Counted from the first letter of the stretch, positions 48,681 to 59,961 are shown. The stretch: 64,000 bases of DNA from Wolbachia endosymbiont of Armadillidium arcangelii (GCF_040207875.1 NZ_CP157942.1:1612001-1676000), one strand, 5' to 3'. Translations and numbers: made by a program. Notes: a model not told the origin generated them from the sequence alone.

Positions 48681-50475
48681 GAACAATATAAGAAACTTTG
48701 CAATAATAGCACATATAGATCATGGGAAGTCAACTCTTGCTGATCGTTTAATAGAAGAATGTAACGTTCTTGAGACAAGGGAAATGACCAATCAAATACT
48801 TGACTCAATGGATATAGAGCGTGAACGTGGAATCACAATCAAAGCACAAACGGTAAGACTAAGCTATACTGCAAGGGATGGTAATCAATATTGCCTAAAT
48901 CTCATGGATACTCCAGGTCATGTCGACTTTTCGTATGAAGTCAGCCGAAGCTTAGCCGCATGTGAAGGTTCACTTTTGGTAGTAGATAGCAGCCAAGGAG
49001 TGGAAGCTCAGACTTTGGCAAATGTGTACAAGGCAATTGACAATAATCATGAGATAATAGTTGTGCTTAATAAAGTCGACCTTCCTGCTGCAGATCCAGA
49101 AAGAGTAAAGTCTCAGATTGAAGAAGTAATTGGTATTGATGCAAGTGAGTCAATTTTGATATCGGCAAAAACTGGGCTTGGGATAAAAGATGTACTTGAA
49201 GCTATAGTGACAAAACTTCCAGCTCCTCAAGGTGATATAAATCCTCCACTGCAAGCAATTTTAGTTGATAGTTGGTATGACCCTTACCTAGGGGTAGTAA
49301 TTTTAGTGCGAGTTAAAAATGGAGTTCTAAAAAAAGGCATGAGAATTGTTATGATGTCTAATAATGCTACATATCAAGTGGATAATATTGGTATTTTCAC
49401 TCCTAAAAAAGTTATGACTAGTGAACTTTCAGCAGGTGAAGTTGGTTTTATAATTGCTTCAATGAAAGAGATGGCAGATTGCAAAGTAGGGGACACTATT
49501 ACCGAAGAGAAAAGGCCATGCAGTGAAGCATTACCTGGCTTTAAAGAAGTCCATCCTGTGGTATTTTGCAGTATTTTTCCCAACAACACAGATGATTTTA
49601 AATATTTAAGGGAAGCACTGGAAAAACTGCATTTAAATGATGCAAGTTTTACTTTTGAAGCTGAAACATCAAATGCGCTAGGCTATGGATTCCGTTGTGG
49701 TTTCTTGGGAATGCTGCATCTAGAAGTTATCCAAGAAAGACTCGAGAGAGAATTTGATTTAGATCTAACAGCAACTGCACCAAGTGTTATATATAGGGTT
49801 GCAACACAAAACGGCGAGATTCTGAATATTCATAATCCAAGCGACATGCCAGATCCAGTAAAAATTAAAATGGTAGAAGAACCATGGATTACTGCAACTA
49901 TAATGGTACCTGACCAATATTTAGGAGAAATTCTATCTCTGTGTGAAGAGAGGAGAGGAGAACAGCAGGACTTATCTTATATTGGTAATACGACAACAGC
50001 ACTGCTGAAGTATAAATTACCGCTGTCTGAAGTTGTTTTTGATTTTTACGATAGACTAAAATCAATTTCCAAGGGATATGCAAGTTTAGATTGGGAAATT
50101 TCCAATTACCAGGAAAGTCAAATAGATAAATTGAGTTTTTTAGTTAATGGAGAGCCTGTGGATGCATTAGCCTGCATCGTTCACAAAAGTAGGGCAGAAA
50201 AAAGGGGACGCGAAATATGTGCACGTTTGAAAGACTTGATACCACGTCAGCAATATAAAATCGCGATTCAAGCGGCAGTGGGCAGTAAAATTATTGCGAG
50301 AGAAACAATTAACCCGTATAGAAAAGATGTAACAGCCAAACTCTATGGTGGAGACGTCACACGAAGGATGAAGTTGCTTGAAAAGCAGAAGAAAGGTAAG
50401 AAAAGATTGCATTCTGTAGGAAACATAAACATTCCACAGAATGCTTTTATTGAGGCTTTGAAAATAAATGATTAA
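48679..50475 (+). CDS. lepA: Elongation factor 4
   Basis: LepA is a ribosomal GTPase related to EF-G, thought to act in ribosome assembly or back-translocation. The 598-residue protein starts [20 protein letters not shown] with the G1 P-loop, has the switch [17 protein letters not shown]3 [13 protein letters not shown]4 [13 protein letters not shown], and the family-specific end [20 protein letters not shown]. Length is standard. The start is fixed by family alignment. No lepB follows. A 28-bp palindrome covers the start codon. Confidence 0.97.
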   Translation: MNNIRNFAIIAHIDHGKSTLADRLIEECNVLETREMTNQILDSMDIERERGITIKAQTVRLSYTARDGNQYCLNLMDTPGHVDFSYEVSRSLAACEGSLLVVDSSQGVEAQTLANVYKAIDNNHEIIVVLNKVDLPAADPERVKSQIEEVIGIDASESILISAKTGLGIKDVLEAIVTKLPAPQGDINPPLQAILVDSWYDPYLGVVILVRVKNGVLKKGMRIVMMSNNATYQVDNIGIFTPKKVMTSELSAGEVGFIIASMKEMADCKVGDTITEEKRPCSEALPGFKEVHPVVFCSIFPNNTDDFKYLREALEKLHLNDASFTFEAETSNALGYGFRCGFLGMLHLEVIQERLEREFDLDLTATAPSVIYRVATQNGEILNIHNPSDMPDPVKIKMVEEPWITATIMVPDQYLGEILSLCEERRGEQQDLSYIGNTTTALLKYKLPLSEVVFDFYDRLKSISKGYASLDWEISNYQESQIDKLSFLVNGEPVDALACIVHKSRAEKRGREICARLKDLIPRQQYKIAIQAAVGSKIIARETINPYRKDVTAKLYGGDVTRRMKLLEKQKKGKKRLHSVGNINIPQNAFIEALKIND

Positions 50476-50618
50476 CTGTATGTCTAAAAACATAATTTTA
50501 AAGAACTAAGTGCTATTTGCTCAATAAATTTATTTGCATTGAAATAGCTATATCATATCTTAAATCAACACTATACAAGATGCCACGCAACAAAAGATTT
50601 CTTGCATAACTTAGGAAT

Positions 50619-51000
50619 ATGCAAGAACATACCGAAAGCAACATTAGTGAAGGTATGAAATACAAACAAATAAGTAAACTTGATGAAGAGGAGTTACGGA
50701 GATTGACAGGAGTAAAAAGAAAAACGTTCGAAAAAATAATAGAAATTTTAATAGAGGAAGAGGCTAAGAAAAAGGCAAAAGGAGGCATGGAAGATCATTT
50801 GTTAATGGCACTACCGTACTAAGTGAAAGTGCCTGCATTCGCTGATAAAGCATCAAGATTTTGCATTGCCTGGAAAAAAAGAGCTATTAAATGCAATATG
50901 AGATTCTGGTAGTAGACGGAACAGAAACTCCCATAGAGAGAGCAAAAAAAAGCAGAAAAGATTTTTTTTAGGAAAAAAAAGAAACATACAATAAAAACAT
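50619..51000 (+). pseudogene. IS5-type transposase remnant
   Basis: The open part (50619-50822) reads MKYKQISKLDEEELRRLTGV and KAKGGMEDHLLMALPY, the N-terminal helix-turn-helix region of an IS5-type transposase with an internal deletion. Downstream broken frames (SLPGKK-like, NMRFW, ETPIERAKK-like, KKKKHTIKT) follow the family order to about 51000. Confidence 0.6.
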
Positions 51001-51003
51001 AAG

Positions 51004-51252
51004 TATAGCCCTTCTCATAACAGTCCAAAAAGGTCATAAGAAGGAAGAATCAACAGCATGACAAAAAGATGTGAATAGAGTTCCTGATTCTGTTTTTTAT
51101 AGCAAACCAATGATGCTCAATTTTGTTAAAATCTGGAGAATACGGAGGCAGATATAAAATTTCTGCACCAACCCCTTTAGCAAGTTCGGTAATCTTATTA
51201 GACTTATGAAAAGTAGCATTATCAAAGTTTGTCCAGGTTCCAAAATCGGTGT
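51004..51252 (-). pseudogene. IS630-type transposase 3' fragment
   Basis: The minus strand reads WTNFDNATFHKSNKI, AEILYLPPYSPDFNKIEHHW and FAIKNR, the C-terminal part of the same IS630 type as at 43.9 kb, with a decayed end at 51004 (TATAGCCCTTCTCATAA). It is cut at the right by the IS5-type element starting at 51253. Confidence 0.7.
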
Positions 51253-53462
51253 GGCTATGTTGCATAGCACTGATAGGCATGTAAATCACAATGAATTTAC
51301 ACAGCTAATTTAAATTTAGCCATACCTATATCAGTAAATTTGTTCAGTAAGTAGCACTTAATTAACACACGATTTACCTCTGATTTATTTTTCAAGCCAA
51401 ACCGGGAGTGTTAAATAAACTGTGTCAAACCGAATTTTTAATTCAACTCAATTTTCAATCTGTTGGGAAAGAAAATGTCGAGCTGAGATATAGTCAATGC
51501 CCAATCATGTACAGGCATAGTCCATTTCTCCTCCACTTTCTTTATAGCACAATATACCTATTTATACAAGGCATTTATGCTAGTAAATGAGCCCTTGGTT
51601 TTGGTGAATTTCCTAATTTGCCTATGTAGCCCCTCTATGGGATTAGTAGTATAGATTATCCTCCTAACTGGGTCGGAATACTTAAAATAACCAGATAGGT
51701 TTTCCCAATTATTCTGCCAAGATTATAGGGTACTTTGTGCCCCATTTTTCATCTAATTCCAACAGATAATTCTCGGCAATTTCCTTACTTGAAGCTTTTC
51801 TTTAAATCACTCAAAAAACTCTTTACTAGCTACATACTTCAGTGAGTTACGTATCTGATGCACTATACACATTCTGCATTAGGGAACACACCGTTTATTT
51901 CTGCAGGAAAGCTTTTTAGCCCATCTACACATGCAATTAGAATATCTTCCACTCCTCTCTCTTTGAGATCATTTAGTACTCCCAACCAGAACTTCACTTT
52001 CAGCTAAATAAAACTTCTTTTCTGCCATTTTGCTAATATATTATACATACATTTACTTACACAACTCCTTAAAAAACCATGAAAACTATCGGATATACAG
52101 ACTGCAGCGGACGACTACGCCATTCGTTGATTACTGTTTGTCAGTAATACTTGATATCTCTGCCGCCGATATTTTATGATCGTAAATTTCCTCAATATGT
52201 GACGCTATATCTCCATGCCACTGGCAAATGTGCTTAAGACCTTTGCTTCAAGTTCTGTTGTTTGTCTTTTTCTAACTATTTGGGGTTCAAAGCTTCCTTC
52301 CCTGTCTCTAGGTGTTAACAACTCAAATGAGTTGTACGTAAAGTTTTTCCCATTTCTTCGATTATTTTCTTCGCTTTCACCAGACAAGTGGTGTTCTATT
52401 TCACCTTTCCAGACTTGCCTCAAGCAGCTTTTTTATAAACGGTGTCATCTCTTCCTGTTAGCGGTCTTCCTTCTCGTATAGACGACAGGTTTCTAATTCT
52501 TTATAATCTACCAAACCGGTAGTTTTATTTACTTGACTCATGTCAAACCTCCGTTTTTTTATATCAATTATATTTTTATTTCTTGGTTTGACACAGTTTA
52601 TTTAACACTCCCGCCAAACCCAAATAACCTATAGAAAAAGACTTCAATATAAGACCGTGCTCCATACTTAACTTTTTTCTTCCATTCATTAATACCATCT
52701 TCATAATTCTCATATTCTACTTGTTTCTTTCTGATAGCTAAACAAATTTTAGCTAGGGCGAATAATAGGCACAATATTCTGCATTCTTTATACACACTTT
52801 TTATATCATAAGCCGCATCTGCTCGAATAGAACAAATGTTATATTTATCACTGACTTCCTCTAACATATCGCAGACCGGCACAGCAACACCACTATTCTT
52901 ATCATTTACGTTTAAAACAACATGTAGTTTTCTTACTTGACCATAGCCACTGTATTTTCTTTTTCGAGTATTATGCCCACCGTTATTATTGTAGATACTA
53001 ACTCTAGTGCTATCTACGGCAATTTTAATATTTTCCAAATCATCTTTATTGGTTCTATGGTCATCAATCTTCAAATTAAGCTTTTTAAATCTTCTGGAAG
53101 CTTGTGTATAGCTGATAACCTTAAGTTTTTTGCCTATTTGTACCATATAACCTTTTACAAAACCTACAGCTTGTCTCAAGCCAATTCTAAAAAGATATGT
53201 GTATTAAAATTACAACTTTACCACTATAAGTGCACCTGCAACTTTTGGACTATTTTCATACCAATTTTCTATTAACAAAATGAAAAACATTTCCTCTTTT
53301 TTTTGAGAAACTCGTTATATTCTCTTTGGTTACTTACTCTCATTTTTTGCGGCATAAGTTATACTTGTTTGAAAAATGCTTATTTTACAACAAAATGCGT
53401 TAGTAACCATATATTGAAAAGCTTTTCTCCTTACAATATAACACTAGCTATTCAACAAAGCC
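51253..53462 (-). mobile_element. IS5-type element interrupted by an IS256-type element
   Basis: Ends GGCTATGTTGCATAGC and GCTATTCAACAAAGCC are imperfect inverted repeats. Without the inserted element the length is about 993 bp, like its relative at 37.64 kb. The minus-strand transposase reads RQAVGFVKGYMVQIGKKLKV, NIKIAVDSTRVSIYNNNGG, and ICSIRADAAYDIKSVYKECR; the end NKSEVNRVLIKCYLLNKFTD is on the far side of the insertion. The N-terminal codons are in a different frame. Its right edge truncates the SGNH hydrolase gene. Confidence 0.8.
51404..52612 (-). mobile_element. IS256-type element, degraded (copy 2), with 8-bp target duplication
   Basis: Near-identical to 34906-36114 and the same length, 1,209 bp. 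GCCAAACC flanks it at 51396-51403 and 52613-52620, fixing the borders. It lies in the IS5-type transposase gene. The transposase (N-terminal piece 52205-52423, FELLTPRDREGSFEPQIV) is frameshifted in the same way as copy 1, so both may have been moved by an active copy elsewhere. Confidence 0.88.
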
Positions 53463-55512
53463 ATCCAGGATTATAGTAAATATTAAGCTCTCCTTTAAAT
53501 ATCAACTTTAAGAGTATCTTTATATTTTTTCTAAATCCCCCTTCCACAAACTGGTCTGTGATGTTTGATATCTTACTATTACCCACAAATATAAATGGAC
53601 TTATAAATAAAGTATTAGAATATTAAAGTTTGCAAATATTGAGGGTATAAAAATGGCAAGTGGGTTGGGAATTATCTCAAGAAAACGTAGTAAAGGTGTT
53701 ATGCTGCATACAGCTTTTGCTGTTAGTACAGAAGGCTTGGCATTAGGAATAAAAAATTTACTCGAGACCACCTGTTTCTGAAGAAGCCAAAGAGCTAAAA
53801 GAGAGGAATCGTAAAAGAGCACATATTGAAGATAAAGAAAGTATAAAGTGGCTAGAAAGCCTAAGGAAAACAGATAGCATATATAGACTCAACTAAAACT
53901 GAAGCTATAACTGTATGTGATAGAGAGGCAGATATTTATGAATTTTTTGAACTTGCACGTAATCTTAACTCAGCAGTTTTAGTAAGAGCTTCCAAAGATC
54001 GAGATATAAATAGAAAATCCAGATTTTCCAACGATAAACAAAAATTATGGAATTTTTTGAAGACTTCTCTAGCATTGGTACAATAGAAATTGAAATCCCT
54101 GCTAGAGATAATAAGCCAAAAAGAACAGCATGTTTAGAGGTTAAGTTTGGGAAGTTTATGATGGATCCGCCTAAAAGGCACATAAGGTATAAAGAGTTAT
54201 ATAACCTACCACTTTATGCAGTTTATGGTGTTCTGTCCTCCTGAAGCAAGTCCGCTAGAGTGGATGCTTTTAACGAATCTTCCTGTTAATACTTTTGATG
54301 AGGCAGTTGAAAAGGTTAGTTGGTATTGTCTTAGATGGAAGATAGAGATACTTCATAAAATTTTAAAATCCGGCCTTAAAGTTGAAGAATGTAGACTTGA
54401 AACAGCAGAAAGATTAATGAGGTATTTAACGGTTATGAGTGTTATTGCTTGGAGAATTTTTTTTATTACAACAATTGCAAGAACCAATCCAACACTACTT
54501 TATTAGCTGAAGAAGAGTGGAAAGTTTTATACGCGAAAATACACAAATGCCCAAATGTAACTCCTACTATAAAAGAGGTTGTTTCATGGATTGCTCAGCT
54601 TGGAGGCCACTTAGCCAGAAAAAATGACCCAGAACCTGGACCTATTACCCTTTGGAAAGGATGGAGACGTCTCTTTGATTTATCAGAAGGATGGAGGCTT
54701 GCTACTGAACTTTATACTTATGGGTAATAGTAAGGTTTGATATGCATGCATCTTGATTGTTTAAACCTTTGCTCTTATATTTGCCAAGCATACTTTTCAT
54801 TTTAGAGTTAAGATCGAATGTTTTGATTTCACATGTACTTTTCTTCATATAATCTATTAGCTAATTTTGCGTTGAAACTCTTTGTGAGCTTTGCAGCTAG
54901 CTCTCTTGCTTTTTCATCTTTATTAAAAGCTGGTATTAAGCCAACTTCAGGCGCATTTGCAACAACCACATACTTTACACCATGTTCATTTAGAACCTTA
55001 AGTGCATTGCATATTTCACTAACTGCTTGTTTCAATACTTTTTCTGCTTTAACACTGTTATAAACAGTGGCAACCATAATATCATTTCCGCCGATTATGA
55101 TGCAAAATAAATCTTCTTTACCTATATCTGGATGATGTTTAATTACCACATCTAGCTGGTTAGCTAAACGAAATTTATTGAAGAAATAAGAAAAAATAAG
55201 GTCAAGAATTTCAGATGCTGTTGCATATGAAACCGCATAGTTGTGACCTTGCTGTTCGTGGCATTTGCCAAAAAATGAGTAACTCCATCTCGGCTTAAAT
55301 TCTTTTAAACCTAAATACTTTGCTACATATTCAACAGCAGTAGGACCATTACTAAAAATCTTCCTTGATGAAAGGGGGAACTAAATTTCACGTTTCTTAC
55401 AAAGGATAAGTTATTTTAAATTTTAATGATTGCACCATTATCGGATAAACTATCACCCAGAACATAAAAATTTCTATACTTTGAATTAGAATTGTCATCT
55501 TTGTTTGTCATA
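53463..55512 (-). pseudogene. SGNH/GDSL hydrolase, broken by an IS and frameshifts
   Basis: The gene starts at 55512 and shows block I YVLGDSLSDNGAI with the catalytic Ser. After shifts and stops near 55390 it continues SNGPTAVEYVAKYLGLKEF and HNYAVSYATASEILDLIF. The open piece 54829-55149 has block III FCIIIGGNDIMVATVYNS and VVVANAPEVGLIP. After another shift near 54830 come KTFDLNSKMKSMLGKYKS and NNQDACISN. Removing the IS at 53572-54734 and one target repeat continues the frame as ITDQFVEGGFRKNIKIL and GELNIYYNPG, cut at 53463 by an IS5-type element. Probably an exported lipase-like enzyme in life; now dead. Confidence 0.8.
53572..54734 (+). mobile_element. Tn5/IS50-like IS4-family element, degraded, with 9-bp target duplication
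   Basis: Terminal repeats CTTACTATTACCCA and TGGGTAATAGTAAG, and the 9-base GTTTGATAT at 53563-53571 and 54735-54743, fix the borders at 1,163 bp. The plus strand carries a Tn5-type transposase in pieces: SKGVMLHTAFAVSTEGLALG, VCDREADIYEFFE in another frame, ASPLEWMLLTNLPVNTFDEA, YCLRWKIEILHKILKSGLKV (YREK region) and GPITLWKGWRRLFDLSEGWR. Several frameshifts make it inactive. Confidence 0.88.
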
Positions 55513-55722
55513 ATATTTACCGTAGATTAGCATGTTGTTTCATTAGATTCATAAAAAAAGAAAAATAGCGGTGCAACTTTTTTACAACCCCCATTTTAAA
55601 CTTTATTGTGTATTTCCTTCATATCATACCTTTTTGAAAAAACGTTTTATTTTAAAAACGCTCTGACTTTTTCTCCACTTTTTCCCGGCAAAATCAGCTT
55701 CTTCTTAACTTGACACGTATAC
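55513..55722. other. Intergenic with an isolated IS3-like end
   Basis: At about 55618-55692 the sequence (CATATCATACCTTTTTGAAA and CTTTTTCTCCACTTTTTCCC) resembles the right end of the IS3-like element at 14.46-14.53 kb. No transposase sequence accompanies it. rpoD ends at 55723. Confidence 0.45.
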
Positions 55723-57636
55723 TTAAAAGAACCCTCTAAATTTTCTAGCGCGGTTTGGATGTTTCAACTTGCGCAGTGCTTTTGCCTCTATTTGCCTAAT
55801 TCTCTCACGTGTTACATTAAAAATTTTTCCTACTTCTTCTAAAGTATGCTCCTTTCCATCTTTACCAAGGCCAAAACGCATTCTTAGAATTCTTTCTTCT
55901 TTTGCTGTTAAAGTTGCAAGAACATTGGTCGTAATACCGCGCAAGTCAGCAAGTATTGCAGCATCCTCTGGTTTAGAAACTCGCTTATCTTCTATACAAT
56001 CACCGAAGGTACTATTATCATCTTTACCTGTTGGAGCTTCAAGACTTACCGGATCTTTTGCTATTTTCATAACTTTGCGTATTCTTTCTATCGGCATCTC
56101 CAATTCTATACTTAATTCCTCTAATGTTGGCTCTCTACTCATTCTATGAGTCATCTTTCTTAATGCTTTATTGATTTTACTGATAATTTCTACCATATGA
56201 ACTGGTATTCTAACTACTTTAGACTGCTCAGGTATTGCCCTAGTGATCGATTGTTTTACCCACCAAGTAGCATAAGTCGAAAATTTATATCCACGTTTAT
56301 AATCAAACTTATCTACGGCCTTTATAAGACCAATATTGCCTTCTTGTATCAAATCAAGCAGATCAAGACCTCTTTTTGAATACTTTTTAGCAATCGAAAC
56401 CACTAGCCTTAAGTTAGCCTTAATCATCTCTTGTTTTGCTTCAGAGACTTCTCGTTCGTGTTTTTGTATTCTCTTGATTAGCTTCTTAAACTCTTGCACA
56501 TTATCTCCTTGTACATGATGCTTAATACTGCTTAAGGCACTAGCTATATGCTCATAGTTATCGTTTATAAACCTTAAGAATTTATTTTTTAATTTACCTG
56601 TAAAAGAAGACTGGTTTTCATTGATCTTTAGAAGACTTATCTCTCTCAACTCGTGCTTTAAAAGTACATCACCATAAACATTATAGAAACTTTCTCTATC
56701 AATATCGTACTTTCTAGCCTCAGCAATAAGATTAGCTTCTTCAAGCACAATTAATCTATTTATTTCGTAAAGTTTTTGTGTAATTCTTGCAATAGCAGCA
56801 TCACTAAACTTAACTTGTAATGCTAGAGACCATATTTGATTATATAAGTTTTCTAGCTCACTAGAGAAACTTTTAGAATTTTTTTTCAATATCAATGCCT
56901 CATTTGTTAAAGTGATTATCTCATCCAATGCCATTATAACCTTTGGCAATAAATCACTTTCCATTTCAAGAACAGAAATATTTAAATTCACTGAACTTAT
57001 ATCTTCACTCTCATTTCCCTTTTCATCATTACCTTTTTCCTCATCATCAACACAGTCTTTAGCATCTTCAGGAATATCCTCAGCTTCACTTTTTTCTTTG
57101 GGTACCACATTAAAATCAGAATTATAAATTGCATCCAGATTTATAATTTCTCTCAGTAAAAAAGTTCCCCCACTTAAATCATCACGCCACATTTTTATCA
57201 TATTGAATGCCGCTGATGTTTCAATTATTGCACGTAACATGTTATGCTTTCCAGACTCAATTTTTTTTGCTATCTCAATTTCATCTGCTCGTGACAAAAG
57301 CTTTACAGAGCTCATGTCTTGCAAATAAATCCTTACTGGATCATCATTTTGCACTAAAGTTGCATTAGTATTCAACGATGTCTCGTTATCATCAAGTTTG
57401 CTACTATCACTGTTAGAAGGAGCTTCTTCCTCATCTTCGCTACTTTCAAGTATGTTAATTCCAGAGTCCTGCAATAAAGATATAGTATCATCTATAAAAT
57501 CAGATGAAAAATTTTCATCTGACAACTTATCATTTATATCATCAAAGGTGATAAAACCACCCTTCCTTATACCTTTAGTTACAAGAGCTCTGATAATTTT
57601 TTTTCTATCTTCTGTATCATTAATAGTTGACATCAT
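55723..57636 (-). CDS. rpoD: RNA polymerase primary sigma factor, sigma-70
   Basis: The main sigma factor directs RNA polymerase to housekeeping promoters. The 637-residue protein has a region 1.1-like start ([20 protein letters not shown]), region 1.2 [20 protein letters not shown] near residue 95, an acidic non-conserved insert (about 190-330), region 2 [20 protein letters not shown] and [19 protein letters not shown] near 430-470, region 3 and the region 4 helix-turn-helix [20 protein letters not shown] near 605. Length and order are complete. Upstream, 135 bases separate it from the antiporter genes on the same strand. Confidence 0.96.
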   Translation of the reverse strand: MMSTINDTEDRKKIIRALVTKGIRKGGFITFDDINDKLSDENFSSDFIDDTISLLQDSGINILESSEDEEEAPSNSDSSKLDDNETSLNTNATLVQNDDPVRIYLQDMSSVKLLSRADEIEIAKKIESGKHNMLRAIIETSAAFNMIKMWRDDLSGGTFLLREIINLDAIYNSDFNVVPKEKSEAEDIPEDAKDCVDDEEKGNDEKGNESEDISSVNLNISVLEMESDLLPKVIMALDEIITLTNEALILKKNSKSFSSELENLYNQIWSLALQVKFSDAAIARITQKLYEINRLIVLEEANLIAEARKYDIDRESFYNVYGDVLLKHELREISLLKINENQSSFTGKLKNKFLRFINDNYEHIASALSSIKHHVQGDNVQEFKKLIKRIQKHEREVSEAKQEMIKANLRLVVSIAKKYSKRGLDLLDLIQEGNIGLIKAVDKFDYKRGYKFSTYATWWVKQSITRAIPEQSKVVRIPVHMVEIISKINKALRKMTHRMSREPTLEELSIELEMPIERIRKVMKIAKDPVSLEAPTGKDDNSTFGDCIEDKRVSKPEDAAILADLRGITTNVLATLTAKEERILRMRFGLGKDGKEHTLEEVGKIFNVTRERIRQIEAKALRKLKHPNRARKFRGFF

Positions 57637-57771
57637 TACCTTTATAGTTTAAAAGTTTATTTCTTATTATCAAATAAACTTACAATGAGCAAGCTTATAG
57701 TTTTATTCTTAATTTATAGTTATTTGCTACTTCATATAGTTTAAGATACTGTTAATTTATACACACTCTTC

Positions 57772-58074
57772 TTAATCAATTATTCCCTCCATTCTTACTG
57801 CTATGGACAATCCAACTGAAAATGTTGCAATTCCAACCACGATAGCAGTAAGCATTAAAACGTGAGGTATAGGATTGCTATATAAATAAAAATTTGAAGT
57901 CAATATAGGAGGCAAAGAACTTTTTATGTATCCGAGAGATATGTAAAATAACAAAATAGATGCTTGTAAGACACTTAACCCTATCATTTTTTTGATTAAA
58001 TTTTTATCGTTTATAATAATATACAAACCTAGCACCATTAATATAGTAATGATTATATAATTATATAGGGTCAT
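57772..58074 (-). CDS. mnhC: Mrp-type Na+/H+ antiporter subunit C
   Basis: A 100-residue membrane protein with three helices, of the MnhC/NuoK family: KKMIGLSVLQASILLFYISLG around residue 29 and NPIPHVLMLTAIVVGIATFS near 67 are typical. It is one subunit of the multi-protein Mrp antiporter, which exchanges sodium for protons and is related to complex I. The start codon overlaps the stop of the gene before it (ATGA, 4 bases). Confidence 0.88.
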   Translation of the reverse strand: MTLYNYIIITILMVLGLYIIINDKNLIKKMIGLSVLQASILLFYISLGYIKSSLPPILTSNFYLYSNPIPHVLMLTAIVVGIATFSVGLSIAVRMEGIID

Positions 58075-58490
58075 TGTTTTTTCCTACGAGCAAAACTTAT
58101 ATATATGATTAGCATGGAAGAGCAGACGGTAAATACTACACCCAGCTCCACTAAGAAAATACCCAATTTTTGACCTGTGCTATTATTAGTTGATAATATA
58201 TTATAAGATAAAAAATTTTGGCCAAGTAAAACTGTTATAATACCCGTTCCCCCATAGGTTAAAATACCTAGCACGTTAGTAAATTTGATCACAGAGTAAG
58301 GTATTGCTTTTAAAGTTGTAGATATGCCAAATAACATTGAATATAATATTACCCCAGAGGCAATAATTATTCCTGCTTGAAAACCTCCACCTGGAGTGTA
58401 GTCACCATGAAATTGTATGTATAAACCAAACAAAGTGATAAAAGGTATCATCAAAAATGTTACTACACTTAATATCGGATCTTTAATCAT
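58071..58490 (-). CDS. mnhB: Mrp-type Na+/H+ antiporter subunit B
   Basis: The 139-residue protein has four helices and the MnhB hallmark FIQFHGDYTPGGGFQAGII-like segment (YIQFHGDYTPGGGFQAGII around residues 24-42). It overlaps mnhC by 4 bases and the upstream DUF4040 gene by 8, so all are on one message. Confidence 0.9.
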   Translation of the reverse strand: MIKDPILSVVTFLMIPFITLFGLYIQFHGDYTPGGGFQAGIIIASGVILYSMLFGISTTLKAIPYSVIKFTNVLGILTYGGTGIITVLLGQNFLSYNILSTNNSTGQKLGIFLVELGVVFTVCSSMLIIYISFARRKKQ

Positions 58491-59004
58491 CTTCTTTTTC
58501 TTCCTTTAATATTACACAAAGTGCAGCAGTAAAAACTACTATAGTTTCTCCAAACGTGTCATAGCCACGAAAGCTTGCTAAAACAGCTGTCACTATATTA
58601 GGAATACCAGTAGCTTTTTCAGTATTTTCTATATAATAAGGAGCAACATGCAAATGGACTGGAGCATCATGACTGCCAAAATCTGGCAATTGAATCATAA
58701 AGTATGATAAACATGCAGTCAAAACCAACATAAAAAAAAGTGTTATGGGGCTATGAGATAAGTTTACTTTGTGATTCTTTATCAAAGAGAGTGCTGCAAA
58801 CGTAAAGACTGTGCTCAGTCCTGCACCGACAGAAGCTTCAGTAATTGCAACATCGGGCGCATTCATAATCAAGTATATAAGCTCAATAAGTGAACTAAAT
58901 ACACACATTAGAACAGCACTTACAACTAAGTGTTTTGAAAGGACTATAAAAATAGTAACCGTGAGTAACAGCAAAAGTAATATTAGATTTAGTATTTCCA
59001 GCAT
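58483..59004 (-). CDS. DUF4040 Mrp antiporter subunit (MnhA C-terminal/MbhE-like)
   Basis: The 173-residue membrane protein starts with helices and the DUF4040 signature MNAPDVAITEASVGAGLSTV (residues about 47-66), which in other bacteria is part of the C-terminal region of MrpA. A second part, residues about 130-165 with TAVLASFRGYDTFGETIVVF, corresponds to the MbhE-like piece. So the piece joined to MrpA elsewhere stands here as a separate gene. It overlaps mnhG by 16 bases. Confidence 0.85.
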   Translation of the reverse strand: MLEILNLILLLLLLTVTIFIVLSKHLVVSAVLMCVFSSLIELIYLIMNAPDVAITEASVGAGLSTVFTFAALSLIKNHKVNLSHSPITLFFMLVLTACLSYFMIQLPDFGSHDAPVHLHVAPYYIENTEKATGIPNIVTAVLASFRGYDTFGETIVVFTAALCVILKEEKEDD

Positions 59005-59288
59005 CTTAATCTTCTTGAATAGTCCTTACTTTTATAATGAGTACGCGCTAAAATATAACTGTTAGTTGCATTGGCTATCCATATTATAAAAATCAATAAT
59101 ATAATTTTAATAGTATTGATTGAAAATTTATTTTGCAAAGCAAAACCAATCAACAACAACATTGCGCCACTAGAATCTGCAATACCTGCAGCATGTAGTC
59201 TAGTATAGAAATCAGGAAATACTATTACTCCTACGCTTGAAATGACTACTAAACAAACACCTAAAAATATGAGAATGGATGCTATCAT
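58989..59288 (-). CDS. mnhG: Mrp-type Na+/H+ antiporter subunit G
   Basis: The 99-residue protein has three helices and the family signature VIVFPDFYTRLHAAGIADSS around residues 23-42. It overlaps the DUF4040 gene by 16 bases and follows mnhF after 6 bases. The last 15 residues are basic. Confidence 0.9.
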   Translation of the reverse strand: MIASILIFLGVCLVVISSVGVIVFPDFYTRLHAAGIADSSGAMLLLIGFALQNKFSINTIKIILLIFIIWIANATNSYILARTHYKSKDYSRRLRCWKY

Positions 59289-59294
59289 AAATTA

Positions 59295-59540
59295 TCAAAA
59301 CAACATTAATCTCATTAGTGCTATAGTTGATATAAAACTAATGCTAGCATACAGTAGTGCTATATCAATTAAAAAGAAATTATTAAGAATGATTGATATT
59401 GCTGTTATGAGTAAAACTACTTGCGTTGAAAAATTATTGAATGCTAAAACCTTATTGTATACATCACTTGATCTAAACACTATACAACATAACATTACAC
59501 TCATACAGGACAAAAGTGCATAGATAGCAATGCTAATCAT
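59295..59540 (-). CDS. mnhF: Mrp-type Na+/H+ antiporter subunit F
   Basis: The 81-residue three-helix protein has the MnhF pattern SDVYNKVLAFNNFSTQVVLL in the middle and LLYASISFISTIALMRLM at the end. It is the first gene of the F-G-DUF4040-B-C block and starts 28 bases after rpoZ on the same strand, so it may be read from the rpoZ promoter. Genes for the large subunits A and D are not in this block. Confidence 0.85.
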   Translation of the reverse strand: MISIAIYALLSCMSVMLCCIVFRSSDVYNKVLAFNNFSTQVVLLITAISIILNNFFLIDIALLYASISFISTIALMRLMLF

Positions 59541-59568
59541 TTATAAACTATACAACCTCTGCAGATTT

Positions 59569-59961
59569 CTAAATTGGTACTTCTTCACCGCTATCTTGAT
59601 CATCTATTTCATCATCTTGGCTTCCTTGACTTATATCAAGATCTGTGTTAAATTGATGATCAGAAAAATTTAACAAACTCGCTAGCTTACTTGGACTACG
59701 ACTGTAAGCATTATTCATATTTCCTTTCATGTACTCCTTGCACCTTTTCACCAAAAGGTTAAACAACTCATGAGTATCTACCTTCTTTTCTGCTATTTCA
59801 TATAAAGCAACTATAGTGTCCTTATGCCCTTTAAACTTAACCATTTGAACTGGATCGCTTGTCCCTGTACTTAAATCATGCGTTCTTTGACTTGCCAGCA
59901 GAACCAATTTAAAACGGTTATGCACCTGTTCTACACACTTTTCTGCAATAGATTCAACCAT
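59569..59961 (-). CDS. rpoZ: RNA polymerase omega subunit
   Basis: Omega helps assemble RNA polymerase. The 130-residue protein has the conserved N-terminal VNRFELVLLAAQRA-like segment (VHNRFKLVLLASQRTHDLST, residues about 13-32) and VALYEIAEKK near residue 51. The C-terminal 50 residues are acidic and less conserved. It precedes the Mrp block by 28 bases on the same strand. Confidence 0.85.
   Translation of the reverse strand: MVESIAEKCVEQVHNRFKLVLLASQRTHDLSTGTSDPVQMVKFKGHKDTIVALYEIAEKKVDTHELFNLLVKRCKEYMKGNMNNAYSRSPSKLASLLNFSDHQFNTDLDISQGSQDDEIDDQDSGEEVPI

Noticed and set aside
52937..53275. Plus-strand 112-aa ORF
   Set aside because: It is antisense to the IS5-type transposase and has no family features.
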